This document shows positions 28,242-37,483 of a DNA stretch of 64,000 nt, in pieces. Numbering within the stretch: position 1 is the first letter of the stretch; each line of letters opens with the position of its first letter. Below the pieces are notes generated by a model. It saw nothing but the letters and a program-made list of their open reading frames with translations, was not told the DNA's origin and did no database searches. Origin of the DNA: an uncultured Saprospiraceae bacterium. GTDB taxonomy: Bacteria > Bacteroidota > Bacteroidia > Chitinophagales > Saprospiraceae. The translations under genes and the position numbers were made by a program. Location of the stretch: positions 1 to 64,000 of the forward strand of contig CALLMH010000075.1 in the NCBI GenBank assembly GCA_938007965.1, read 5' to 3'.

Positions 28242-28510
28242 AGTTAGTATAGTTAGTTAATATCAATATTTTCGAAACGGAAGATAGTAATATTTGTACA
28301 AAAAAATACGAACAATAAAGGATTGTCGATTGATGTGAATGATATACATAATGGAATTGCATTTTGATGATGAGCAATGGCATTTAATTCATATTATGTG
28401 TAGTATCCGATTGTCGATGAATGGATGGCAATTTCATACTTACCCGTATCTTATTTTGATAACTCGAATAATGAATTTACCTTAACACTTTAATTAATGA
28501 AAATAACCCG

Positions 28511-30100
28511 ATGAAAATATTGAAATCAAAAATTATATTATTTCTTGCAATGGTGCTATTGCCACTTATGTCTTATGGCCAAGAAATGGGATTAGATGAA
28601 AAAATCGACCAAGCATTTGGTAAGGCAACTGGCTGGTTTGTCAACTTAATATTCTATCAGATACCGTTTACCGATGATGTAAAAGTATTTTGGGTATTGT
28701 TTCCGCTTATACTAGGAGCACTTTATTTTACCGTTTATTTTAAGTTTATTAACTTCACAGGATTCTGGACCTCGATCAATATCGTAAGGGGTAAGTATGA
28801 TGACCTAGAGACAGGTGGTCACGTGAAGCAATCAGCATCAAAATTCACAGATGATGAAGACAATCCTGACACCATCAGAGTAGAGGGAGCTGGAGAGGTA
28901 TCTCACTTCCAAGCACTTACAGCGGCGCTATCCGCCACAGTAGGACTAGGTAATATCGCAGGGGTAGCCATCGCCGTATCTATCGGTGGAGCTGGAGCTA
29001 CTTTTTGGATGATCATAGCGGGATTCATAGGTATGGCATCTAAGTTTGTAGAGTGTACCCTTGGTGTAAAATATCGTGATGTAGGACCTGATGGTACGAT
29101 CTATGGTGGTCCGATGTATTACCTAAGGAAAGGATTAAAACTAGATGGTAAAGAAGGACTAGGAAAGGTGTTGGCTGTGCTTTTTGCAATATTCTGTATA
29201 GGAGGATCTTTTGGCGGTGGAAATATGTTTCAAGCCAATCAAGCATTCCAACTGGTAGAAAACATAAGTGGAGGCGAACAATCATTTCTACATGATAGAG
29301 GGTGGCTATTCGGATTGGTACTGGCTATATTCGTGGGTATAGTGATCATCGGAGGCATCAAGAAAATCGCATCGGTAACTGATAAGATTGTTCCTTTCAT
29401 GGTTGCGATCTATGTAGGAGCATCGTTATTCGTACTTATTGCTAAGTACGATATGATCGGAGAGGCGTTTGGCCAGATATTTAGTGGAGCATTCAGTCCT
29501 GTCGGAATAGCGGGTGGAGTCATAGGTGTATTGGTGCAAGGATTTAGAAGAGCGGCATTCTCCAATGAAGCTGGTATCGGATCGGCTGCAATAGCGCACT
29601 CCGCTGTCAAAACAGATCACCCTGCATCAGAAGGTCTTGTTGCATTATTAGAGCCATTCATTGATACTGTAGTAGTATGTACGATGACAGCACTGGTACT
29701 TATCATCACAGGAAATGTAGCTGCAGAAAATGCATCATTAAGTCAGGCTCAAGCAATATTGCTGACATCATCAGCCTTTGAATCAGTGATTAGTTGGTTC
29801 CCATATGTCCTTACTGTAGCCGTAGTTTTATTCGCATTTAGTACGATGATTTCGTGGTCATACTATGGATATCAAGCATGGTCTTACCTATTCGGCAGGA
29901 GTAAGCGTGTAGAGTATACCTATAAGGTCCTATTCTGTATATTTGTTGTGATAGGTTCTGCGGCAAGTCTGGGCTCAGTACTCGACTTCTCAGATGCAAT
30001 GATATTCGCTATGATGGTTCCGAATATGGTCGGTCTAGTATTACTAGCCCCTAAGGTAAAGGAAGAACTTAATAAGTACTTTGCGCTGATCAAAAAATAA
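28511..30100 (+). CDS. Alanine or glycine:cation symporter (AGCS family)
   Basis: A sodium- or proton-coupled amino acid transporter of 529 aa in the inner membrane. After a signal-like first helix (ending MSYGQ) come about ten transmembrane segments. Family motifs are [20 protein letters not shown] near residue 137, then [20 protein letters not shown] and [20 protein letters not shown] near 345. A charged acidic loop lies near 100-120. The gene is single and has a strong terminator. The exact substrate (Ala, Gly or Gln) is not determined. Confidence 0.93.
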   Translation: MKILKSKIILFLAMVLLPLMSYGQEMGLDEKIDQAFGKATGWFVNLIFYQIPFTDDVKVFWVLFPLILGALYFTVYFKFINFTGFWTSINIVRGKYDDLETGGHVKQSASKFTDDEDNPDTIRVEGAGEVSHFQALTAALSATVGLGNIAGVAIAVSIGGAGATFWMIIAGFIGMASKFVECTLGVKYRDVGPDGTIYGGPMYYLRKGLKLDGKEGLGKVLAVLFAIFCIGGSFGGGNMFQANQAFQLVENISGGEQSFLHDRGWLFGLVLAIFVGIVIIGGIKKIASVTDKIVPFMVAIYVGASLFVLIAKYDMIGEAFGQIFSGAFSPVGIAGGVIGVLVQGFRRAAFSNEAGIGSAAIAHSAVKTDHPASEGLVALLEPFIDTVVVCTMTALVLIITGNVAAENASLSQAQAILLTSSAFESVISWFPYVLTVAVVLFAFSTMISWSYYGYQAWSYLFGRSKRVEYTYKVLFCIFVVIGSAASLGSVLDFSDAMIFAMMVPNMVGLVLLAPKVKEELNKYFALIKK

Positions 30101-30130
30101 AGTCTTAATACAAGCTATCAATATATTAAT

Positions 30131-30166
30131 AGCCCTTCTTGTAAATCAAGAGGGGCTTTTGTTTTT
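30131..30166 (+). terminator. Terminator of the AGCS symporter gene
   Basis: AGCCCTTCTTG and CAAGAGGGGCT form an 11-bp stem with one mismatch (T:G) around TAAAT. The run TTTGTTTTT follows. Confidence 0.8.
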
Positions 30167-30193
30167 ACAATTATCTATATTATGATACCTTTG
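30159..30193 (+). promoter_or_regulatory. Candidate promoter of ppa
   Basis: TTG (30159-30161) and TACCTTTG (30186-30193) are separated by 24 nt, somewhat longer than usual. The -7 box fits TAnnTTTG and the leader would be about 45 nt. The -33 word overlaps the T-run of the preceding terminator. Confidence 0.45.
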
Positions 30194-30243
30194 CAGCCCC
30201 AAATAAAAAACCTATTTACAATTTACATTAAAAAAGAAAAGAG

Positions 30244-30798
30244 ATGAACACTAATAATCCATGGCACGTAGTAAATATCGGTGTAGATGCGCCGAAAATC
30301 GTAACCGCCATGATAGAGATCCCAAGAGGAAGTAAATCAAAATACGAATTAGATAAAGAGACAGGTTTTCTAAAATTGGATAGAGTACTGTATTCATCTT
30401 TAAATTATCCTTACAATTATGGATTTATACCGCAGACCTATTGTGATGATAATGATCCATTAGATATCCTCATATTGACCCAGGTAAAAGTAATGCCAAT
30501 GTGTCTTATGAGAGCTAAAGTGATCGGAGTAATGCGTATGATAGATGGCGGAGAAGCTGACGATAAGATCATAGCTGTATCCCCTGACGACATGAGTGTG
30601 AGCCATATCGAAAACATCGAAGAACTGCCTCCACATGCACTGAGAGAGCTACAAGCTTTTTTCGAAGATTATAAGAAGTTGGAAAATAAAGAAGTTGAGG
30701 TGGAGAAATTCCAAAACAAAGAAAAAGCTTGGAAGATAATCGATAAAAGTATTGAAGATTATAAAGTATTTATGTCTGGAAAATCAGAAGCAAAGTAA
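30244..30798 (+). CDS. ppa: Inorganic diphosphatase (type I)
   Basis: A cytoplasmic pyrophosphatase of 184 aa that hydrolyses the PPi from biosynthesis and so drives those reactions. The family signature D-x-D-P-x-D is seen as [11 protein letters not shown]. The substrate-binding segments [18 protein letters not shown] and [15 protein letters not shown] are intact, and the Mg-binding Asp of DDKIIAV is also present. It forms a single unit with a -7 box and a terminator downstream. Confidence 0.96.
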   Translation: MNTNNPWHVVNIGVDAPKIVTAMIEIPRGSKSKYELDKETGFLKLDRVLYSSLNYPYNYGFIPQTYCDDNDPLDILILTQVKVMPMCLMRAKVIGVMRMIDGGEADDKIIAVSPDDMSVSHIENIEELPPHALRELQAFFEDYKKLENKEVEVEKFQNKEKAWKIIDKSIEDYKVFMSGKSEAK

Positions 30799-30825
30799 TT
30801 AAATGAACCTATATTTCATTACCGA

Positions 30826-30859
30826 ACAAAGGCTTGATGTAATCACATTGAGCCTTTGT
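30826..30859 (+). terminator. Terminator of ppa
   Basis: ACAAAGGCT and AGCCTTTGT form a 9-bp stem, with a partly paired inner TGATGT/ACATTG, and are followed by GCGTTTGTATTT. The T-run is weak. Confidence 0.6.
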
Positions 30860-30923
30860 GCGTTTGTATTTATCTGAGATAATAGGATCTTCTTGAGGAA
30901 CATCTTCTGATCTTATGTGTTTT

Positions 30924-30950
30924 TGCTTCATAGTTCGATACTGTGAAGCA
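30924..30950 (+). promoter_or_regulatory. Inverted repeat upstream of the CrtA-like gene
   Basis: TGCTTCATAGT and ACTGTGAAGCA pair over 11 positions (one G-T) around TCGAT, ending 23 bp before the start at 30974. It lacks a T-run, so an operator or a 5' leader hairpin is more likely than a terminator. Confidence 0.4.
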
Positions 30951-30973
30951 TATACCTACTATCAAATAAAAAT

Positions 30974-31675
30974 ATGAGCAAACAAATCACTACCATCTCC
31001 TTTTTCAGATTCTCTTCATTGAGAGATAAGTTATGGGGGTTCCAGATGATGCAATTTGCGCATAAGGATATAGCAAAAGCAGAAGGATTGACCTTCTATC
31101 GTCTTATGGGGAGCGGCAAAGGAAAAGGATTTAATCCCCTACCCGACTGGTCCGTCTATAGCCTTCTTCAAGTATGGGATTCCGAAGATGCTGCCCAATT
31201 CTTTTTCGAATCTTCTCATCTTATGCAGCAGTATTCCAATCACACCTCGGAGATATTTACACTCTACATGAAAAACATATCAGCAGGAGGTACTTGGGTG
31301 GGTAAGAATCCATTTGAAAAAGGAGCGGATTTGGATCCAAAACTACCGATTGCTGTTATTACTAGAGCTACTATAAAGTGGAATTGGCTCATTCGATTTT
31401 GGAAGTACGTGCCTACATCTCAGGAGGCTCTAGATGGAAATGAAGGATTGATTTACACCAAAGGCGTAGGAGAAGTACCGATCGTGCAGATGGCTACATT
31501 CAGCTTATGGAAGGACTTCGAGTCGGTAAAAAAATTCGCATACAACAGTAAACAGCATAAAGAAGCCATACGCAGAACTCGAAAAAACGAATGGTATAAA
31601 GAAGAGTTATTTTCTCGATTCCTACCCTATAGATCTACGGGCACTTGGGACGGGAAGGATCTATTGGCAGTGTAA
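30974..31675 (+). CDS. CrtA-like (spheroidene monooxygenase family) protein
   Basis: A 233-aa protein related to spheroidene monooxygenase, which oxygenates the ends of acyclic carotenoids. Family features are the N-terminal ISFFRFSSLRDKLWGFQMMQ, the GSGKGKGFNPLPDWSVYSLL segment and PIAVITRATIKW. Its carotenoid role is inferred from the family, since no other crt gene is in the window. It has an inverted repeat just upstream and ends 6 bp before the stop of the convergent methyltransferase. Confidence 0.82.
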   Translation: MSKQITTISFFRFSSLRDKLWGFQMMQFAHKDIAKAEGLTFYRLMGSGKGKGFNPLPDWSVYSLLQVWDSEDAAQFFFESSHLMQQYSNHTSEIFTLYMKNISAGGTWVGKNPFEKGADLDPKLPIAVITRATIKWNWLIRFWKYVPTSQEALDGNEGLIYTKGVGEVPIVQMATFSLWKDFESVKKFAYNSKQHKEAIRRTRKNEWYKEELFSRFLPYRSTGTWDGKDLLAV

Positions 31676-31681
31676 GTCATG

Positions 31682-32611
31682 CTACATAGGTGTCGCTACT
31701 ACCGTCATGATTCCAAGCGAAGATCGCTTCTCCGACCACTTCTTGGGCATGAATGATATCATCCCTAGGACAAACTTCCAAAACTCATTCTCCATATTTT
31801 TGGACCAATTGATTTGTTTTTTCTCCATTTTACTCATCCAATACAGTAGGTACGGATCCATCGTTCCGTAGTCTAGCAGCTTAGTGACTTTCCAGCCACT
31901 CTTATTGAGCAGGAGCTCTACATTACTCGGTGAGAATAAAGATGTATGCCTAGGCGTATGCCACCCTGCCCAATACTTACCATATTGTTTTCTGCTTTCT
32001 GATTCGAAATTTGGTATTTCTATAATCAGCGTAGTGGACGGCTTAGATATGGACTTCAGATGACTAAGATTCTTTAGCGGCGTATAGTCATGCTCTAGAT
32101 AGTGCCACATCGTAATCACGTCTGGTCGAAGATCTTCTGATAAATCCTTAATCTCAGCTACCTGCAAATCTATCTCTGCATAGCGCTGAGGCTCGTCCTT
32201 CCAACCTTCATCGCTGAAGTCGATACCCATCGTTTTGCAATGGAGCTCAGAATGGCATGCCTGCAGAAAACTTGGCAAACCGCATCCAACATCTAACACC
32301 AATGTATCCATTGACACAGAATGAGCTTCCCGCACTCGATTTACCCTTTTTTGGTCCAATTTGATCTGACTATTCTCGACCAATTGTTGATACTTCCCCC
32401 ATGCCTTCGCACCTCTATATGGCAAGTAATATGATGTGTAGTAGTCCTTGAGTCGATCTAGTGGAACTCTAGGATTTAGAAATACTAAATTGCAATCTGC
32501 ACACTGGTCAAAATTAAAAATCTCTCTGTCCGAATGCATCTGAGCCGTAGTCTCAATATATGAAGTTATTGAGGAAGAAGAACACACCGGACATGCAGAA
32601 AGTCTAAGCAT
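31682..32611 (-). CDS. Class I SAM-dependent methyltransferase with N-terminal zinc ribbon
   Basis: A 309-aa protein. The N-terminus has two Cys pairs (CPVC at 7-10 and CADC at 36-39), likely binding zinc. The AdoMet motif I is VLDVGCGLPSFLQA near 110-123, and a WHYLEH segment near 170 is typical of the Methyltransf_23 group. These enzymes often modify sugars or lipids in surface polysaccharide pathways. The substrate is unknown and no glycosyltransferases are nearby. The C-terminal 60 residues include two semi-hydrophobic helices. Confidence 0.88.
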   Translation of the reverse strand: MLRLSACPVCSSSSITSYIETTAQMHSDREIFNFDQCADCNLVFLNPRVPLDRLKDYYTSYYLPYRGAKAWGKYQQLVENSQIKLDQKRVNRVREAHSVSMDTLVLDVGCGLPSFLQACHSELHCKTMGIDFSDEGWKDEPQRYAEIDLQVAEIKDLSEDLRPDVITMWHYLEHDYTPLKNLSHLKSISKPSTTLIIEIPNFESESRKQYGKYWAGWHTPRHTSLFSPSNVELLLNKSGWKVTKLLDYGTMDPYLLYWMSKMEKKQINWSKNMENEFWKFVLGMISFMPKKWSEKRSSLGIMTVVATPM

Positions 32612-32763
32612 AAAGCCAAGATAGTAATCTTATTTAAAATTATGATGCAGAGATGAAAATGTTGCGCAAGGCTAAATACAATTTCTGGCTATAGTATATC
32701 TTGATGTCACAGAAAAATATTCAATAGTGGAAAACACACAGTTAGAGTATAGATTCTAATATT

Positions 32764-33792
32764 CTATTTCTTATTTGTATAATAATTTTTGGTCATTTCT
32801 TCCATTACCCAATTCGTACGCGCAGCACTCTGCCCCATACTAGGACAGACTCCTATCCCTAATATATCGTCCACGATAGTCTGTATCAGCGGTTGCTGAA
32901 TATGGGCTGGCAAATCAAACCTATATTTCTTGTGTTCTTTCAGAGTAGCTTTTTCTAATATAATCTCTGCAGGTCCAAAAAATGGGATCACTAATTTACC
33001 TTCTGTTCCGATTATGCTTAGCTCATCTAGCTCTGCTTTTTTATCTACTGTAAAGCACCAACTTCCGACACCTTGGATCCCGCTTTCAAAAGTGAAAGAA
33101 CTCGTGATTATATCCGCGGCTTTGTACAACTTTCCTTGGTTTCCAGCATGACCCATGGCAGATCGGATCGGACCAAAAATAAAGTCTAAATAATCCAATT
33201 GGTGCGCTGCCAAATCATAGAAATATCCTCCACCTGCTACTTCGGGATCAACTCGCCAATTGGCCGACATCGTTCCTGACTCTACGGCTGCTATATCAGA
33301 AGCATTGGATTTATAGAGTTCTATTTTTACCAATTGAATCTCTCCTATTATGCCAGATTCTATGAGTTCTTTCAGCTTCAAAAAATTAGGCAATCTTCTT
33401 CTGTAATATGCGACATAGAGCGGTACATCGGCTTCCTTACATGCCTCTATCATTTGCTGGCATTCTGCATATGATCTAGCCATGGGTTTTTCTACATAGA
33501 CTGGTTTTCCAGCTTTAGCCGCTTTGATGGTAAGTTCTAGATGGGCGTCTGGTGGTGTTGCAATATAAATGGCATTTACTTCAGGATCATTTATTAAGTC
33601 ATCTGTCTTATCATACCATTTTGACACTTGATGTCTTTCTGCATAATTTTGAGCTTTCTTTCCATTTCTTCGCATGACGGCGACCAATTCAGAGTTGTCA
33701 ATTAACTGCATCGCTGGAGCACTCTTCACTTCGCACACATCTCCGACACCTAGTATTCCCCATTTAACAATATTACCCTTTATTTTTGTCAT
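32764..33792 (-). CDS. Gfo/Idh/MocA family oxidoreductase
   Basis: A cytoplasmic NAD(P)-dependent dehydrogenase, 342 aa from the chosen start. The frame opens 19 codons earlier, but the internal Met (MTKIKGNIVKWGILGVGDV) places the Rossmann strand at the usual distance from the N-terminus. The catalytic Lys lies in YVEKPMARS near residue 104 and the C-terminal domain has GGGYFYDLAAHQLDYLDFI. It lies 116 bp downstream of the YiaK-like dehydrogenase on the same strand, so the two may share a sugar-acid pathway. No signal peptide is present, unlike the paralogue at 628. Confidence 0.88.
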   Translation of the reverse strand: MTKIKGNIVKWGILGVGDVCEVKSAPAMQLIDNSELVAVMRRNGKKAQNYAERHQVSKWYDKTDDLINDPEVNAIYIATPPDAHLELTIKAAKAGKPVYVEKPMARSYAECQQMIEACKEADVPLYVAYYRRRLPNFLKLKELIESGIIGEIQLVKIELYKSNASDIAAVESGTMSANWRVDPEVAGGGYFYDLAAHQLDYLDFIFGPIRSAMGHAGNQGKLYKAADIITSSFTFESGIQGVGSWCFTVDKKAELDELSIIGTEGKLVIPFFGPAEIILEKATLKEHKKYRFDLPAHIQQPLIQTIVDDILGIGVCPSMGQSAARTNWVMEEMTKNYYTNKK

Positions 33793-33908
33793 ATCATTTA
33801 TTTTATCCGTCCGAAAGATTGAGATACAGCTGTACTGTACAATACACAAAATTCAAATGTAAATATCTACTGTATTTTGCACACCTTTCAAGTCCAAAAA
33901 ATCAGAAA

Positions 33909-34907
33909 TCAGAGCTTCATTATCTCTTTCCAAATACCGTCATTCACCAAAATCCCTTCTTTTAAATTTTTTGCTCTAGTTTGGGCACTTCGTTCTCCAG
34001 GATAGTAAATAGCAGAATCCGAATCTATAGGTTCTACGTCATGGGTAAAAGATATAATCTCATCAATAATTTGTTGTTGAAGACCTTTATCACCAAAAAT
34101 CTCAGGATACACACATATATATATTTGAGAAATCGCTGTTTCGATCTCTTTACTGCCGATTCTATAAGTAGAGTTTCCGGCAGACAACAAGCTTGCTAGC
34201 ATATCCAATACCATAGATAGCGCTGAACCTTTCCAATAGCCTATGGGCAGTCCCCGTTCTTTTTCTAGTATCTCAGTAGGATCATATGAGAGATCATCGT
34301 TGTCATCCCAGCCACCATGATATGGCAACTTTTCGCCCCTCAATTTATAATCATTAATCTTGCCGAAAGAAAATTGTGAAATAGCCATATCCAATACCAC
34401 ATTACCTTTCTCCCTGGGTATGGATACCACAAATGGGTTGTTTCCGATTCTATTTTCTCTACCGCCCCAAGGTGGCATATTAGGTTTCGTATTTGTAAAT
34501 AGTATAGATATACAATCCGCATTGGCCGCTTGTTTTCCGTATGTTCCTCCTCTCATCCAGTGATTTGTGTTGCGCAAGGCGACCATCCCCATCCCAAATT
34601 CTTTCGCTAATTCTATAGCTCTAGCGGTACACTTCTTTGCATTGAGAATTCCTGCGCCTAGATTTCCATCCCACCGTTCCATGTTACCAAAAGACGCTAC
34701 CTTCTTCGGATCGGCATGTGCATTCACGATCCCTTTCTTAATATGATCTATGAACAATGGGACTCGATTAATTCCATGAGAGCTAACTCCATCCAAGGTG
34801 CTTTCTACAAAGACACTGGCAAGTATTTTAGCTTTCTCTTCAGTAAATTTATACTTTATAAAGAGTGCAATCAATACCTCTTCTATTTCTTTTGGCGAAA
34901 TGTGCAT
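33909..34907 (-). CDS. YiaK-like 2,3-diketo-L-gulonate (3-dehydro-L-gulonate 2-) dehydrogenase
   Basis: A member of the Ldh2/malate-lactate dehydrogenase family. From the ATG at 34907 it is 332 aa, the length I recall for E. coli YiaK; an upstream GTG at 34940 would add 11 residues. Shared motifs are SHGINRVPLFI, MVALRNTNHWMRGGTYGKQA (His-Trp is part of the active-site region), PPWGGRENRIGNNP and LPIGYWKGSALSMVLDM. The enzyme uses NAD(P)H to reduce a diketo sugar acid. The adjacent Gfo/Idh gene fits a sugar-acid catabolic unit, though no kinase or transporter is nearby. Confidence 0.87.
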   Translation of the reverse strand: MHISPKEIEEVLIALFIKYKFTEEKAKILASVFVESTLDGVSSHGINRVPLFIDHIKKGIVNAHADPKKVASFGNMERWDGNLGAGILNAKKCTARAIELAKEFGMGMVALRNTNHWMRGGTYGKQAANADCISILFTNTKPNMPPWGGRENRIGNNPFVVSIPREKGNVVLDMAISQFSFGKINDYKLRGEKLPYHGGWDDNDDLSYDPTEILEKERGLPIGYWKGSALSMVLDMLASLLSAGNSTYRIGSKEIETAISQIYICVYPEIFGDKGLQQQIIDEIISFTHDVEPIDSDSAIYYPGERSAQTRAKNLKEGILVNDGIWKEIMKL

Positions 34908-35062
34908 GAGATTATTTTCATTTTTATTGAAATCGGACACTTAAAAAATAGAGTCGCTGTCTGATAGATCTATCAAAGAAATATAAAATTAGTCTCAAAA
35001 CAAATCAATCAAAGCATTACCTTACTCATCCAACCTTCTCATCGGAGTGATCTAATGTGATA

Positions 35063-35803
35063 TTAAGTACTTAGAACAAGCATAGCTACACTCATAAGTA
35101 TCATACCTACATCTTCTACTATCGTGACAGTACTCATAGGAAGATTAAACACATCACCGAGGCAGGCACACTTAATCGCTCGTTTTTGTAGATTACTTTG
35201 GACCACTCCTATTGTGCTCACTCCGAGAATAATTATTGTAGCCACATTCGTATAAATAGGAAATGCATTAATCAAAAACAAAACACCTAATCCCAACTCT
35301 ACGAATGGGTAAATAAAACCCCAACCGTACCACTTGGAAGCTACAACATCATACATACTGTAACTAGAGGCAAATCCTGAGAGGTTCAAGAGTTTAAAAA
35401 AGGAAAAAACTATAAAAAAACCGGCCATGAAATGCCGCATAAAAAGCATCCACTGGAATGAATCAGATGGATATTGACTCAGTGCACTTACACCTGCTAT
35501 GAAACCTATGATAAGTAATAACGGTTTATAAGTGGTCAATGTCTTTTGAGGAAGTGATTCTTGGGCATTGTCAATGTTACCGTCTTCAAACATCTTAGCT
35601 TCTGCCTCCAAAAGAGAATATTTCTTACCCAATGCAGATTCCAATATTGTAATCGGGACTGGCATGTCCATAGAGATCGTAGCTTGAGGCGGATCGAGTG
35701 TCACCTCAGCTCTAGTGACCATCGGATGTTCTTCCAAATTTTGCTTTACTGACGCTACACACCCTCCACAGGTCATCCCACTTATTCGATATTGCTTGAT
35801 CAT
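35063..35803 (-). CDS. HMA domain fused to MauE/DoxX-type membrane protein
   Basis: A 246-aa fusion. Residues about 1-66 form a heavy-metal-associated domain with the CxxC motif in GMTCGGCVASVKQNL. The rest has about five transmembrane helices in a MauE/DoxX arrangement (for example FMAGFFIVFSFFKLLNL and YPFVELGLGVLFLINAF) and a conserved CACLGD motif near residue 213. It is likely an inner-membrane protein for metal or thiol redox handling. It is the last gene of the ArsR-DUF6428-ArsC cluster, 17 bp after the phosphatase, where an arsenite pump might be expected. Confidence 0.85.
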   Translation of the reverse strand: MIKQYRISGMTCGGCVASVKQNLEEHPMVTRAEVTLDPPQATISMDMPVPITILESALGKKYSLLEAEAKMFEDGNIDNAQESLPQKTLTTYKPLLLIIGFIAGVSALSQYPSDSFQWMLFMRHFMAGFFIVFSFFKLLNLSGFASSYSMYDVVASKWYGWGFIYPFVELGLGVLFLINAFPIYTNVATIIILGVSTIGVVQSNLQKRAIKCACLGDVFNLPMSTVTIVEDVGMILMSVAMLVLST

Positions 35804-35820
35804 TTATTGTTTGGTTATAT

Positions 35821-36438
35821 CTATGAAGGATCTTCGACCTGAGAAAAAACATACATCATCTCCGTCCCAATCTGAATACTTCGATCGAGATATGTCTGAG
35901 CTTGATGCGGCGTCCCATCTGATACTTTCGGATCATCATATCTGATCGGCAGACGGATATCTGATCCGTGTACTATTGGACATCCTTCATCTGCTGAAGC
36001 ACATGTCATGATAGCTCCATAATCTTTCGTAGGATTGAACTGGTCATCGTACTTTTTAGAAAATGCAATGATAGACCTAGATACACTATCATAGCGAATG
36101 GCGTATACTGGATTATCTTGTTCTGCGAGCTTTGAAATCACGAAGCCTTGACCGATCAGTGTGTCACCTACTACAGGGAACATAGCCGTAGATTCGGTGC
36201 CTCCCGAGTAACACTCTACATTACGAATATCATAATATGCCGCCATAGTCTGTGCCCAGATCTGAGACAAATGGCTCCGTCGCGAGTTGTGCGTACAGAT
36301 AAAATTTAGATTTACGTCACCTCCTTCGAGTAGTCTATTATTGATATAACTTATCAGCTTATCTAAGAGTAATTTTCTCTCTTTAGTTATACTGTTTGTA
36401 TCGAATGTTCCTATCGAGTTTTTTAGTTTTTGGTACAT
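35821..36438 (-). CDS. ArsC-like arsenate reductase / low-molecular-weight phosphatase family protein
   Basis: A 205-aa protein with the phosphatase P-loop CX5R in NFICTHNSRRSHLSQIW (about residues 46-62). The family includes thioredoxin-coupled arsenate reductases and protein tyrosine phosphatases. A second Cys pair (CASADEGCP, about 150-158) could act in the reductase disulfide relay. It lies 12 bp after DUF6428 and 17 bp before HMA-MauE, in an ArsR-led operon, which supports arsenate reduction. Dephosphorylation of another substrate cannot be excluded. Confidence 0.88.
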   Translation of the reverse strand: MYQKLKNSIGTFDTNSITKERKLLLDKLISYINNRLLEGGDVNLNFICTHNSRRSHLSQIWAQTMAAYYDIRNVECYSGGTESTAMFPVVGDTLIGQGFVISKLAEQDNPVYAIRYDSVSRSIIAFSKKYDDQFNPTKDYGAIMTCASADEGCPIVHGSDIRLPIRYDDPKVSDGTPHQAQTYLDRSIQIGTEMMYVFSQVEDPS

Positions 36439-36450
36439 ATATATTGTATT

Positions 36451-36915
36451 TTAGCAACATCCGCCGCCTGGAGTGCAAGCATCTGCCGTCAATGACCCAA
36501 GATCAAATTTAACTTTATCCTGTGGTACTCCACATTTATCTCTAGCTAAACAATCCGTATGCTTTGTCACTAATTTGAAGTGTTTACCGTCGAAGTCTAG
36601 ACCATACTTTTCAATGGTAGATCCTTGGTATTCTACTTCGATCTCTAGATTCTCAATTCCAAGAATTTTCTGAGATAGCTCTATGATATCAACAAGTTTC
36701 TCAGGATGTAATCTATGGTCATAATCATCCGCTTCCCATAATTGAAAATTTGCTACTGATTCATGGCGTACAGTTCCCCCACAATCAATAAAGTCCTTGG
36801 TAATCTTCCCTACCTCAGTTACGTGAAAATGGTTTGGCACCAATGACCCATCTGGTAATTCAAATGCTATGGTCTTGAGGCTTTTGAGATGTGATTTAAT
36901 TTCTTCTAGTTTCAT
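36451..36915 (-). CDS. DUF6428 family protein, Cys-rich C-terminus
   Basis: A 154-aa cytoplasmic protein of DUF6428, a family often found next to ArsR and arsenate reductase in Bacteroidota. Recognisable parts are VPNHFHVTEVGKITKDFIDC, KHTDCLARDKCGVPQDKVKF and the end ACTPGGGCC. The Cys residues (CLARDKC and the terminal CC) could bind arsenite or another soft metal. No biochemical role is known to me. It is the second gene of the operon, 80 bp after arsR. Confidence 0.85.
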   Translation of the reverse strand: MKLEEIKSHLKSLKTIAFELPDGSLVPNHFHVTEVGKITKDFIDCGGTVRHESVANFQLWEADDYDHRLHPEKLVDIIELSQKILGIENLEIEVEYQGSTIEKYGLDFDGKHFKLVTKHTDCLARDKCGVPQDKVKFDLGSLTADACTPGGGCC

Positions 36916-36995
36916 GTATTTTAGTTTTGTACTTTTTATTTCAGGTTTTAGACCACTTTGCTTTTTGAGTTTTTTTATACCTATCTAAGTGAAAA

Positions 36996-37334
36996 TCAAC
37001 AACCACAATTATGAGAACAGTTGCATTTGCAGGCATCAAAAAACCGATCAAAAACTGAACGTATTTCTAATAATACGCTCTGGTCTATACAATAACATAC
37101 GCTCGTCCCCTCGATATTTCCTTTTAGTATTCCTATCTTCTTTAGCTCTTTGAGATGCTGAGATATTGTAGGTTGTGCCAACCCTATCTCATTTACCAAT
37201 TCACCGCAGACACACGAATTTCTCTTTACTAAATATTGCAAAATAGCAACCCTGGCTGGATGTCCTATCACTTTTGCGAAGCTAGCAATTCGATTTTGTT
37301 CTTCTGTGAAAATTTCTGTTTTGGTAAGTCCCAT
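36996..37334 (-). CDS. ArsR/SmtB family transcriptional regulator
   Basis: A winged-helix repressor of 112 aa from the ATG at 37334. The frame opens 75 codons upstream, inside pepT, but the promoter at 37339-37369 lies immediately before this ATG, so the short form is chosen. The recognition helix region is NEIGLAQPTISQHLKELKKI. Metal-binding candidates are the CVCGEL motif near residue 42 (ELCVC-like position) and the C-terminal CKCNCSHNCGC, which is unusually Cys-rich. It probably represses the downstream DUF6428-ArsC-HMA-MauE genes until a soft metal or arsenite binds. Confidence 0.93.
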   Translation of the reverse strand: MGLTKTEIFTEEQNRIASFAKVIGHPARVAILQYLVKRNSCVCGELVNEIGLAQPTISQHLKELKKIGILKGNIEGTSVCYCIDQSVLLEIRSVFDRFFDACKCNCSHNCGC

Positions 37335-37338
37335 ACTA

Positions 37339-37372
37339 CAAACATAGATACTTAATCGCAATATTGCAATAT
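37339..37372 (-). promoter_or_regulatory. arsR promoter with overlapping palindromic operator
   Basis: On the minus strand TTG (37369-37367) is followed after 20 nt by TATGTTTG (37346-37339), then only four bases and the ATG. Two overlapping palindromes, GCAATATTGC (37358-37367) and ATATTGCAATAT (37361-37372), cover the -33 element. They are likely the ArsR binding site, giving autoregulation. Confidence 0.65.
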
Positions 37373-37483
37373 ATGGTTTAATTATTTTATTGTAGATTAT
37401 CAATAAAACTACCAAGTCCACCATATAATAATCGATAGCCTTAGAAATTCTTGATATACTTTTAGATGAGAATGCAGATTCTT

